Of a stretch of 48,548 nt of DNA, positions 33,032 through 42,700 are shown piece after piece. The translations under genes and the position numbers were made by a program. The notes under the pieces are model-generated. The model was not told the origin of the DNA. It did no database searches and worked only from the letters and a program-made list of their open reading frames with translations. The DNA comes from Mycobacterium sp. IS-1264 (GTDB lineage Bacteria; Actinomycetota; Actinomycetes; Mycobacteriales; Mycobacteriaceae): the NCBI RefSeq assembly GCF_001954195.1, contig NZ_MBES01000019.1, positions 1-48,548 of the forward strand. The letters run 5' to 3'. Position 1 is the stretch's first letter, and each line of letters opens with the position of its first letter.

Positions 33032-35965
33032 ATGACGCTCGGAGAGCGGCTGGCGCGAGTAGCAGAGTTGACAGATCGGTGGCTCGGATGGTCCCGACTT
33101 CCCAAGCCGTTGGGGCTCGCCGTCCTCGTCGGATTGCGTGAGCAACTGCGCGCAGACAACCTTTACGACACCGGTCGCGGATCCGCCGACCGCCCGCCCG
33201 CGGGTGACGGTGTCACTCCCGTGCGCGACGCCCGCACCCTGGACGGCACGAACAACGACCTGCAGAACCCACTAATGGGATCATTGGGCAGCCGATTCGG
33301 CCGCAACGTCGCCACCGAATTGACCTATCCAGAAGAACCCGACCGCATCCTGGAACCCAATCCCCGTTTGATCAGCCAGCGACTGCTCAGGCGTGACAGC
33401 TTCAAGCCGGCGACCACGCTCAACCTGCTGGCTGCCGCCTGGATCCAATTCGAGGTGCACGACTGGTTCAGCCACGGCACCATCGACGACAACCCCTGGC
33501 AGATCCCCGTCGAGCCCCCCGATCCTTGGCCCGACCCCGTCATGACCATCAAACGAACTCCACCCGACCCCAGCCCGGATCCGTCGGGACCACCAACCTT
33601 CGTCACCCGGGACACCCATTGGTGGGACGGATCCCAGATCTACGGCAACACCCCAGGATTCGCCAACGGGCTACGCACCGGCGAGCTGGGTCAGGTCAAG
33701 ATCGACGACGTCGGCCTGCACCCGGAGGATCTCGAGACCTACCTTGACCCGCACGGGGCGATCAGGGCCAACTTCTGGCTCGGGTTAGCGCTACTGCATT
33801 CCCTGTTCTTGCGTGAGCACAACGCGATCTGCCGCGAACTACACCTGCGCAATCCCACGATGACGGACCAGCAGCTCTACGACAAAGCCTGCCTGGTCAA
33901 CTCGGCGCTGATGGCCAAGATTCACACCCTGGAGTGGACCCCAGCGATCATCGCCCACCCCACCACCGAGTCCGCCATGCGGGCCAACTGGTTCGGGGTG
34001 CTCGGGCAGCGCTTCGATGGGCGCTACGGCCGCCTCACCCCGAGTGAGGTTCTGCAGGGCATCCCCGGATCACCCACCAACCACGACGGTGTGCCGTATT
34101 CACTGACCGAGGAATTCGTCGCCGTCTACCGCATGCATCCCCTGATCCCCGACGACTACGTCGTGCGCTCGCTTCGCGACGATAAGGAGCTGGCGCACTA
34201 CGAGCTACCCGAGCTGGCGCTGCCCCATGTCCGAGAGCGCTTGGCGCAGTGGGAAACCGACGACCTGTTCTACTCGATGGGGGTCGCGAACCCCGGCCAG
34301 ATTACGCTGCACAACTTTCCGGTCCACTTACAGGACTTCCACCGGGTCGACGACATTCCTATCGACCTGGCCGCCGCGGACATCCTGCGGATCCGGGAAC
34401 GTGGTGTGCCGCGCTACAACGCTTTTCGGCGGATGCTTCGACTCAAGCCCGCCGCCACCTTCGAAGAACTCACCGACAATCCGGCGTGGGCCGAGGAGCT
34501 GCGCCAGATCTACGGCGACGTCGAACGCGTCGATCTCATGATCGGCCTGTACGCCGAGCCAAAGCCACCGGGTTTTGGGTTCAGCGACACCGCTTTTCGT
34601 ATCTTCATCCTGATGGCCTCCCGCCGGCTGCGAAGCGACCGCTTCTTCACCACCGACTTCACCCCGGCGATGTACACCGAAGCCGGCATGGAGTGGGTGC
34701 ACACCAATTCCATGCGGACCGTGCTGCTGCGACATTTCCCCGCGCTGGAGCCCACCCTGCGCTCGGTCACCAATCCGTTCGCCCCGTGGCCAAGAACACC
34801 CGCGCGTGCGTGGACCCGGATGTCCCCGCCGCGAACGGATGTGCGCCGCTATCCCCCGCCACCGGGCCCGCAGCCCACGTACGTCCCCTACAGCGACGCC
34901 CTCGAACAGCCCGGGCCCGAGGAGGACCGTGAGATCGACGGAATCGTCAAGGCGTTGCACGGCAACAACGAATGGGCCTACAAGAAGTTTCATCACGGCC
35001 TGCGCGACGCCCACGCCAAGACGTTGGCCGTGCTGCGGGGCGAGCTCATCGTCTATCCCGATCTGCGGCCCGAGCTGGCTCAGGGACTGTTCGCGCAGCC
35101 ACGCACCTATCCGGTGGTCACCCGGCTGTCGACCACCTCCGGGGTGATCCGAAGCGACCAAATACGCGGGGTACACGGCCTGGCGATCAAGGTGCTCCTG
35201 GACGAGCCCGGCGACCGCATCCTGGCCGACGATGATGCCAAGACTCAGGACTTCCTGCTGGTGACCCATCGGGAATTCCCCTTCGCCGATGTGCGGGCTT
35301 ACCTGCGGCGCGGCATGCCCCTGGCGTGGCTGTTGGCACGCCTGTCCGATCCGGGGCTCAGCGCCGTCGGCGCGGCGCTCACGCGGGCCAAATCCATCCT
35401 GTCCCGGGTTGGCGTGGCACTTCCCAACGCCGTGGAGATCTTCATCGAGCCCAACACCCACATCCTGGGACAGAACTTCTATTCGTCGGCGCCCATCCGG
35501 TGGGGCGACAATGTCGCGAAATTCGAGATCGTGCCGCTGTCGGAGTCGGTGAAGACACTGGCCGGTCAGCTGCTGCCAGCTGACAGCGGCTACGACGCCT
35601 ACCGCAGCCAGGTATTCGACTTCTTCGCGAGCAATAGCGCCGAATTCGAGCTGCGCGCCCAACTGTGCACCGACCTGGCCCGGATGCCCATCGAGGACGC
35701 GACGGTGCCGTGGCCGGAAGAAGTCAGTCCTCATATCGGGGTCGCCAAGCTCCGTTATGAGCAACAGAATCCGGACTCCCCAGACCGGCGCCGGTTCGGC
35801 GACGACGTGCTGTCCTATAACTCGTGGCGCGGGCTGGCCGCGCACCGCCCGCTAGGCCCGATCAACCGCCTCAAACTGAAGGTCTACGAAGCCTCCAGCA
35901 ACTTCCGCCACGACAAGAACAATGTCCGCCCCTTCGAGCCGACCGTCGCTGACCTGCCCCAGTGA
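33032..35965 (+). CDS. fusion of animal-type haem peroxidase and catalase-like domain
   Basis: A 977-residue soluble enzyme in two parts. Residues 1-600 form an animal-type haem peroxidase of the cyclooxygenase/alpha-dioxygenase group: distal H143 in FEVHDWFSHG, the RDTHWWDGSQIYG and LFLREHNAICRELH helices, and EEFVAVYRMHPLIPD with proximal H369 and Y366 three residues before it, as the catalytic tyrosine of cyclooxygenase stands before its haem histidine. Residues 630-977 are catalase-like: DAHAKTLA with H661, VTRLSTTSGV, GVHGLAIKVL, and LSYNSWRGLAAHRPLGPINR. By analogy a fatty-acid peroxide made by the first domain could be rearranged by the second. GGAGG precedes the ATG at 33032. No signal peptide. 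The product is unknown. Confidence 0.9.
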   Translation: MTLGERLARVAELTDRWLGWSRLPKPLGLAVLVGLREQLRADNLYDTGRGSADRPPAGDGVTPVRDARTLDGTNNDLQNPLMGSLGSRFGRNVATELTYPEEPDRILEPNPRLISQRLLRRDSFKPATTLNLLAAAWIQFEVHDWFSHGTIDDNPWQIPVEPPDPWPDPVMTIKRTPPDPSPDPSGPPTFVTRDTHWWDGSQIYGNTPGFANGLRTGELGQVKIDDVGLHPEDLETYLDPHGAIRANFWLGLALLHSLFLREHNAICRELHLRNPTMTDQQLYDKACLVNSALMAKIHTLEWTPAIIAHPTTESAMRANWFGVLGQRFDGRYGRLTPSEVLQGIPGSPTNHDGVPYSLTEEFVAVYRMHPLIPDDYVVRSLRDDKELAHYELPELALPHVRERLAQWETDDLFYSMGVANPGQITLHNFPVHLQDFHRVDDIPIDLAAADILRIRERGVPRYNAFRRMLRLKPAATFEELTDNPAWAEELRQIYGDVERVDLMIGLYAEPKPPGFGFSDTAFRIFILMASRRLRSDRFFTTDFTPAMYTEAGMEWVHTNSMRTVLLRHFPALEPTLRSVTNPFAPWPRTPARAWTRMSPPRTDVRRYPPPPGPQPTYVPYSDALEQPGPEEDREIDGIVKALHGNNEWAYKKFHHGLRDAHAKTLAVLRGELIVYPDLRPELAQGLFAQPRTYPVVTRLSTTSGVIRSDQIRGVHGLAIKVLLDEPGDRILADDDAKTQDFLLVTHREFPFADVRAYLRRGMPLAWLLARLSDPGLSAVGAALTRAKSILSRVGVALPNAVEIFIEPNTHILGQNFYSSAPIRWGDNVAKFEIVPLSESVKTLAGQLLPADSGYDAYRSQVFDFFASNSAEFELRAQLCTDLARMPIEDATVPWPEEVSPHIGVAKLRYEQQNPDSPDRRRFGDDVLSYNSWRGLAAHRPLGPINRLKLKVYEASSNFRHDKNNVRPFEPTVADLPQ

Positions 35966-36098
35966 GCGCGCCGGCTCACTCACCGGCTCGACCCGAGCCC
36001 GGGCGGCGCGGGCGGTGGCGCACCTGCGCACCCAAAATTTAGGTTCACGGGCGATTTCATTCGGCACCGACCCCGGGACGGCCCTAGACTTCCCATAC

Positions 36099-38696
36099 AT
36101 GAGCAGCCGGTGGCAGTTGCTCGAACGGCCGGTGGAGCAACAAACGATCCGCGCCGCGCTCACCGGTGACGAGCAGCGCGGCGTGGTACTCATCGGGCCC
36201 GCCGGCGTCGGTAAGACAACACTGGCCCGCACCGTCACCGACACGCTGCCTTCCGCCGTGCACTGGGCCGCATGCACCGAGTCCTCGCAGGCGATCCCGC
36301 TCGGTGCGTTCATGCAGTGGGTGGGTGCCTCGAGTGCCCGGGACCCCATCGCGCTGCTGGCCGCGGCGCGCGAAAATATGCTCGCCGGCGCCGAGCCCGT
36401 GGTCGGCGTGGACGACGCGCATCTGCTTGACCAGCTCTCGGCCACGCTGTTGCACCACATCGCCGTCGAGCGGAGCGGGCGCATCGTCGCCACCGTCCGC
36501 AGCGGCGAAGCCGTGCCGGATGCGGTCACCTCGCTGTGGAAGGACGGCTACCTGCAGCGGTTCGATTTGGAGCCGCTGTCGAAGGAGCAGAGCATCGCGC
36601 TGGTCGAATCGGTGCTCGGCGGCATCCTGGAAGGTCTGTCGGCCGATGTCATGTGGTCGGCGTCCGGCGGTAATCCGCTGTTTCTGCGGCACATGGTCGA
36701 GGGCGCAGTGGAAGCCCGCACGCTGACCGAGGTCGACGGCGTCTGGCAGTTGCGCGGGCCCACGGCCGTCTCCTCCGGCCTGGCCGAGCTACTGGAGAGC
36801 CGGCTCGATCACGCCGGCGCCGCGGCGCTCGGCGCGCTGAAGTTCCTGGCATTCTGCGAGCCGCTGGATCTCGATGCGCTCGTCGAACTGGCCGGTGAAG
36901 AGGCCGTCGACGCCGCCGAACTGCAAGGGCTGATTCGCATCGTGCGCGACGGTCACATGCTCAACGCCCGCATCACCCATCCGCTGTACGGGGACGTGAT
37001 GCGCCGCCGCACCGGCACCGCCTCCGCGCGAAAACTGCGCGGCAATATCGTGTCGGTGCTCGCCGCGAGGGACGTCACCTCTCCGGCGGATCGCATCCGC
37101 CTGGCGCAACTGTCCGTCGACAGCGACCAGGTAGCAGACAACGCTCTGCTAGTGGCCGCCGCTAAGGACGCCGTCTTCCTAGCCAACCTTCCCCTCGGGG
37201 AACGATTGGCGCGCAGCGCATTTGAGCATGGCGACGGGCTGCGCGCCGGCGAGTTGCTCTCGCGGGCGGTGCTGTGGCAGGGAAGACCGGGGGAAGCCGA
37301 TTCGATCCTGGCGCAGTTCAACCCCGACGAACTCGACGAGCTGCAGCTCGTGCTTTGGGGCATCCCGCGGCTGTCCACGCTGTTCTGGTCGATGGGCGAA
37401 ATAGACCAAGCCCACGACATCCTTTCGCTGATGCGTCAACGGGTCACCCATCACGCGCTGCGCCTCGTCGTCGAGGCCACCGGGGCGGCGATGGCGGTGC
37501 ACCAGAACAAGCTTGACGAAGGCATCGCGGCCGCCGAGGCCGTCCTGGCCGACCCCGAAGCGCCGGAACAGGCCGCCGACTTCGCGGCCTTCGCTGCCGG
37601 CCTGGCCATGCCCGTCGCCGGCCGGGGCGCCGGCTTCGAACCGATCGCGGCGCGCTGTCGCGTCGAGCACAAACCCACCGACGGGATGATCCGCTGGATG
37701 ATCCGCTATGGCGACATCCTGGCGCTGACCCACACCGGCAGCCTGGATTTGGCCGACCGTCGGGTGGCCGACTACAGCCGGTTCTCCTCACAGGGGCAGT
37801 TCGTCGGCTGGGCTATCGCGAAGATCATGGCCGGACTGGTCGCCACGTACCGGGGCAAGTTCCCTCAGGCCATCACGGCATTCGAGCAGGCGTTGGCGGC
37901 GCTCAATGCCGAGAACTCGTTGCCGTGGCGGCTGCCCGGCCGGCTGCTGTTGGCCCGGGCGTATGCCGGATTGGGCCGCACCGCCGAAGCCGAGCGGGTT
38001 CTTGCCGACGCCAAGGAGCACTCCGGTCCGCACCTGGACTTGCACGAGCCGATGGCGATGATCGCGAGGGCGTGGCTGGCCGCCGGCCGCGGCGGCGAGC
38101 GCACCGGTGTCGATCTGGCGCGCGCCGCCGCCGACACCGCCCACCGAGCCGGCCAGTACGCCGTCGAGGCCGAAGCGCTGCACCACGCCGCCCGCTTCGG
38201 CGACCGGACCGTCGCGGGGCGGCTGGGCGCGTTGGCCAAACGGGTCGACGGCACGGTGGCCGGACTCTACGCTCGCCACGCCGCGGCCGTGGCCGGCTCC
38301 GATCCGCACGCCCTCGACGCGGTGAGCAGCGACTTCGAGAAGGCGGGGTTGCTGCTCTCGGCCGCGGACGCCGCCGCGCAGGCCGTCGTGCTCTACGAGC
38401 GCAGCGGCCACAACCGGCACACCACCGAAGCCGCGGCGCGGGCGCTTCGACTAGCCGCGCTATGCGGCGGAGCGAACACACCGGCGATCCGGGCCGCGGC
38501 CCAACCGCTGCCCATCAGCTCCCGGGAACGCGAGATCGCGGCCCTGATCGCCGAAGGTCTGTCCAACCGCGAGATCGCCGACAAGCTCACGGTCTCCGTA
38601 CGCACCGTCGAAGGCCACATTTACCGCGCCTGCATCAAACTCGACATCTCCGACCGCGAAGAACTGGCGGCCGTCGTCGCGCGCAACACGACCTGA
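36099..38696 (+). CDS. large ATP-dependent LuxR regulator (LAL type)
   Basis: An 865-residue regulator. The N-terminal ATPase has Walker A GPAGVGKTT (33-41) and Walker B VVGVDDAH (about 99-106); the middle about 350-780 is helical and TPR-like; the last 65 residues are a LuxR helix-turn-helix (SSREREIAALIAEGLSNREIADKL, then VRTVEGHIYRA). LAL regulators respond to a small ligand and activate catabolic or biosynthetic genes. The ATG at 36099 (MSSRWQLLER) starts the ATPase; the frame is open back to 35922. No clear ribosome-binding site precedes it. It stands 133 bases after the peroxidase fusion and may control it, which is an inference. Confidence 0.92.
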   Translation: MSSRWQLLERPVEQQTIRAALTGDEQRGVVLIGPAGVGKTTLARTVTDTLPSAVHWAACTESSQAIPLGAFMQWVGASSARDPIALLAAARENMLAGAEPVVGVDDAHLLDQLSATLLHHIAVERSGRIVATVRSGEAVPDAVTSLWKDGYLQRFDLEPLSKEQSIALVESVLGGILEGLSADVMWSASGGNPLFLRHMVEGAVEARTLTEVDGVWQLRGPTAVSSGLAELLESRLDHAGAAALGALKFLAFCEPLDLDALVELAGEEAVDAAELQGLIRIVRDGHMLNARITHPLYGDVMRRRTGTASARKLRGNIVSVLAARDVTSPADRIRLAQLSVDSDQVADNALLVAAAKDAVFLANLPLGERLARSAFEHGDGLRAGELLSRAVLWQGRPGEADSILAQFNPDELDELQLVLWGIPRLSTLFWSMGEIDQAHDILSLMRQRVTHHALRLVVEATGAAMAVHQNKLDEGIAAAEAVLADPEAPEQAADFAAFAAGLAMPVAGRGAGFEPIAARCRVEHKPTDGMIRWMIRYGDILALTHTGSLDLADRRVADYSRFSSQGQFVGWAIAKIMAGLVATYRGKFPQAITAFEQALAALNAENSLPWRLPGRLLLARAYAGLGRTAEAERVLADAKEHSGPHLDLHEPMAMIARAWLAAGRGGERTGVDLARAAADTAHRAGQYAVEAEALHHAARFGDRTVAGRLGALAKRVDGTVAGLYARHAAAVAGSDPHALDAVSSDFEKAGLLLSAADAAAQAVVLYERSGHNRHTTEAAARALRLAALCGGANTPAIRAAAQPLPISSREREIAALIAEGLSNREIADKLTVSVRTVEGHIYRACIKLDISDREELAAVVARNTT

Positions 38697-39089
38697 ACCG
38701 GGCCGCTCGCGGCAAACCCGCAGGCCGCAGGGGTGACTACCTCACCCTGGCGGTCCTCGGCCACGCCTTCTCGAGTAGTCCCGCCGCTCGCCTGATCGGT
38801 TTCTTTCCGGCAGATCCGGCCGACCGCACTGCCGCCGGCAGTGCCAACCCGCTCATCACACCTGAATTAGACACGCTCGCAACATGTTTGCTTCGCTATC
38901 ACCCCCGGCTAGCAAAAATCAGCGCGGCGACGGCCTCGGCGATCGCTGCCGGAGACTCGACCGGCGCCGCAAGGTCCTGCGCCGCAATACAGGTAGTCCG
39001 TTACGCGTGCCGTCGACACCGGTGGATTCATAAATTCTTCATCACAGCCGGACTGACCGGAACCGAACCCCGCCCCTCAGGGAGTCGAA
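38697..39089. other. 393-base gap, no intact gene
   Basis: No intact gene is seen. On the minus strand the frame reads DLAAPVESPAAIAEAVAALI before a stop near 38914, which could be the worn end of a hydrolase-like gene, but it has no start or family core. A small A+T-richer stretch near 38870-38930 and 39020-39050 may hold a promoter for the small genes that follow. Confidence 0.35.
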
Positions 39090-39431
39090 ATGTTATCTAC
39101 CGCGAAGACAGTGGCGCCAGACGAGCGCGCCGCTGCAACGATTGAACCGGCCCGCAGCGCGGACGCCGCGGAAGCGCAGAGCACTATCGCCGCTTCCCCG
39201 CCGCCCGTTCTCATCAGCGAACGCGAAGTCATGTTCGCAACTGCCGCTGCCGGTGCCACATCGCAGACCGCCGCCACCCGCCGGCACTGGATCGCCCAGC
39301 TGTGGCAACGGCTGTCGGCGGCGCTGGACTCGCTGGACTCCTATGTCGAGCGTGAGCCGCGTCGCTACTACGCACGGCGCCCGCTCTACATCGAGAACGC
39401 CGCAATGGCGCGCGAAATGGAACGGCTATGA
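39090..39431 (+). CDS. small mycobacterial protein with AMAREMERL tail
   Basis: A 113-residue soluble protein. The first 40 residues are Ala/Glu/Pro-rich and probably disordered. Then follow [13 protein letters not shown], a Trp-containing helix ([12 protein letters not shown]), and the closing [21 protein letters not shown] recall that small proteins of this form, with a Tyr/Asn-rich piece and an AMAREMxRL end, are widespread in mycobacteria, but they have no known role. GGGAG precedes the ATG. The stop overlaps the start of the 38-aa gene (ATGA). Confidence 0.8.
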   Translation: MLSTAKTVAPDERAAATIEPARSADAAEAQSTIAASPPPVLISEREVMFATAAAGATSQTAATRRHWIAQLWQRLSAALDSLDSYVEREPRRYYARRPLYIENAAMAREMERL

Positions 39432-39544
39432 ATGACCTGCTCATAGCCATGGAAGCGGTCATGCTGATAATTGTCAGCGTCGGAATTCATCGCCTCTCCG
39501 CATGGTTAGAGCGCTGGGATTACGAACGCCACCGCGAGGATTGA
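39428..39544 (+). CDS. 38-aa single-pass membrane protein
   Basis: A very small gene starting in the ATGA overlap of the preceding gene. The product is one hydrophobic helix ([20 protein letters not shown]) and a charged, Trp-rich tail ([15 protein letters not shown]). The overlap and sensible protein layout make it believable although it is only 39 codons long. It may anchor or regulate the 113-aa partner. Positive and negative tail charges would lie on the inside. Confidence 0.75.
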   Translation: MNDLLIAMEAVMLIIVSVGIHRLSAWLERWDYERHRED

Positions 39545-39743
39545 GGCGGCACGTTCGCTGATATGGCAATCGAGCGGGGATGGCAGCCACCAGGCAGTAC
39601 GGCTCACGATCGCCATTGATCCCCTTATTGGCAATTTGATTTGTAGCGATATTCATGTGCTGCCCCGTGCAATCCAGCAAAATATGTCAAGCTATCCGTT
39701 AGCCACATTGGCCGGCGACTAACGGTCGAGCCTGGGAGGCGAA

Positions 39744-42700
39744 ATGCGCAAACGTCTGTCGGCAATGAAGAAACGTCTGTCAGCGTGGCTACCAATTATC
39801 GCGCTGGGAATGATCGTCGCGGGCGCGCTCAGCTGCTTTGGTGTGGACGGCCCGTGTATACGGCAACTGACCCGCTACGCATTTGGAGATCCCGCGATCG
39901 GCGAGCCTAGATCGCAATTATCCGCACCAATACTCAGTGACGTATGTTTGTTGGTCGCCTATGGGTTGGTGCTGCTGGGTTGCGCGTTGTTCTATCGTGC
40001 TCGCGCGAGTTCCCGAGCAGGTCGCGGAATCGCCGCCTTCGTCATCGCCGCGGTAGTCATCGCGGTGCTAGCAAACGGGATCGAAGACCTGCTGCTGTGG
40101 ATCACGCCGGCCCAGCACGGAATCGGTTGGCGCACCGCGGAAGCCGCCGCGACCATCAAGTTTTGCATGATCGCAGTGGGGGCAGTCGGGGTACTTGCTT
40201 CCCTTGGGATCGTCCTGCGTGACCTAATGGCCTGGTACCGGCGGCTAAGCATCTGGCATAGCTGCAAGGGCGTGTCGATTCCGCAGATGCTGCGCTCGGT
40301 CAAACTATTTCGGTGGATCAAGACCGACGCGGAGGCTGAACCCCTGCCGGCGCCGTGGTGGGATGACGTACTGGCACCTAATGACTTGCCGAAGCCGACG
40401 GAAACCCAAGAGGCCGTCAAAAAGGCAGTTGCAGATTCCGGCCAGACGGCTGAAGCCGTCATCGAAAACCAGCAGCGCTGGCTGCACTCTTATAGTGTGC
40501 CCGGCGTCACCGACGCGCTGAAGAATCGCACGGAACCGCTTCGCGCGCTGTGCCTTTCGGGCGGAGGTGTTCGGTCTGCCTGCGTGGCGATGGGCGCTAT
40601 GCAGGTGTTCTCCAAACCATCCAGCGCAACCGATGCCGTGGCGAAACCGAGCGGGAATGGCAGCAGCGCTGCAACGCTGTTGGACGGCCTGGACTACGTC
40701 ATCTCGGTGTCGGGAGGCGGATATGCCGCCGGCGCGCGGCTGCTGGCGGTACAGGACAAACAGGTCGACCCGCAGCAAAAGCGCACCGAGAAACGGAAGC
40801 GCAACAAGCAACCCGAGCAAGGGGACAAACCCCAACCACCCCTGCCGAACGTGGTGCCGATCTCGAAGCGGTTTGAAGAAGGATCGGCAGAGTTCGATCA
40901 CATTCGCAGCCGGTCGAGCTACATCGCTGACTCACCAGTCGGCTTGCTGCGCGCGCTCGTAGAGGTGCTCAAGAATCTGGTGGCCTCGCTTGCGACCATC
41001 TTCACCGTCCCCGTTATCGCGGGCTCGGCGCTGGGGTGGCTACTCGCCCGAATCCCGATCGCCGCATTCCCCCCGGTGCCGGACGGGCGCGCAGCCATCG
41101 ACCCGAACAACGGCAAATATTTCCCCTCACTTATCACCCATTCCGCTGCCTATTGGGCGCTGGGATTCTTCGCTTTGTGGGCCGTAGCGTTCACCCTGTA
41201 CGCGCTCTTCGAGGAGTGGAAATCGAGTAGTCGGAGCAGCGAAGACCGGCAGCTGTTGGCGCTGCGCTTGGCGCGTGCGAGCGCCGGGTTCGCGCTGGTG
41301 GTCTTCACGCTCACGATCGCGCTGCCCGGCTTGATGCGACTCTGCTCGGGCGTGAGCGGCCAGGCGCCATCCACGGGCGGTGCGTTCGCCGCGCTGTCAG
41401 GGGTCGTCGGACTCAACTACGTCGCCGCGCTGATCGCCATGATCTGGCGCGACAAGAACAAGCTGATCAAGAGCGCCGGCATGCAAACGTCCCCGGGATT
41501 GCTGAAACGGATCCTGCCGCCTCAGGTCATCTCGCTGCTGCTGACGGTCGCCACCTTCGCTGTGCTTCTGGTGGTATGGCTGGCGCTGCTGGGCAGCTTC
41601 GCCGCCGGCGCATTTCATTACTGCGCACGAAACGGATTGGGCGAACACCTCGCGCACCTGCCTCCTGGGATCTGGTGGCTGGGCGGCGTCGCCCTCACCT
41701 GGTTATTCATCGGGTTCGCTGATGTCACGTCTTTGAGCCTGCACCCCTTCTATCGACGCCGGCTCGCACACACCTTCGCGGTCCGCCGCGCCCCCGACAA
41801 GGGCGCGCCGAACGAAGCCGTGCGGTATCGCGACGACGAACCCACCTGGCTGCACTGGTACGGCCGGACGACTAACGGCCCACAATTCGTGTTTGCGTGC
41901 GCGGCCACCATCACCGGCCCCGACAGGCCCGCGCCCGGGCTCAACGCGGTGTCGTACGTGATGAGCGCGGACTACATCGGCGGACCGGCGCTGGGTTGGT
42001 TCCACACCGAGAAACTGTTCGAGGCGGCGCCACCCCGGATTCGCCGGGACCTGACCGTGGAAGCCGCAGTCGCGGTGAGCGGCGCGGCGTTCGCCTCGGC
42101 GATGGGACGCCAGAACAAGGGAATCGAGAAATTGCTCGCCGTCTCCGGTGCGCGCCTGGGCACCTGGTTGCCCAATCCGAGCTTCGTTACCCAACTCAGG
42201 GACGCCGAACACCGCAACGATTCAGGCCTCGACTGCCTACCTCGGGGATGGCCAAAATCGCTACCGACCATCCGGGGCGGCGGATACCTGTATCGAGAAA
42301 TCCTCGGTATCAACAACATCGACGCGCGCCTAGTCCAGATCACGGACGGCGGCCACTATGACAACTCGGGTCTCGTGGAAGCGCTCCGGCGCCGATGCGG
42401 ACTGATCTTCGTCATCGACGGAGGCGGTGACCCGCCGCCACTGCCCATCGGACTCACCGACGCAATTCGGCTAGCGAAATATGAACTAGGCGTGGAGATC
42501 ACGCTGAACGAGACGGGTCCGTACTCCGTCGAGAACATCACGCCGGGATCTGGAAAACACTTCGCCAAAGACGACGCGCTGGCCAACCTCAACAGCCGTA
42601 TCACTCGCGGGGCGGTCGTCAAGGGTGACATCACCTATCCAGCAGCGGCGGGGCTCGAGAAAAGCGCTGGCATCCTGATTTTCGCGAAAGCGGTACTGTG

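Noticed and set aside
32755..33141. 128-codon plus frame before the peroxidase
   Set aside because: Overlaps the peroxidase start in another frame; no ribosome-binding site and no family.
34328..35845. 505-codon minus frame
   Set aside because: Antisense of the peroxidase-catalase fusion.
37925..39145. 406-codon plus frame
   Set aside because: Arg-rich frame shifted against the LuxR regulator.
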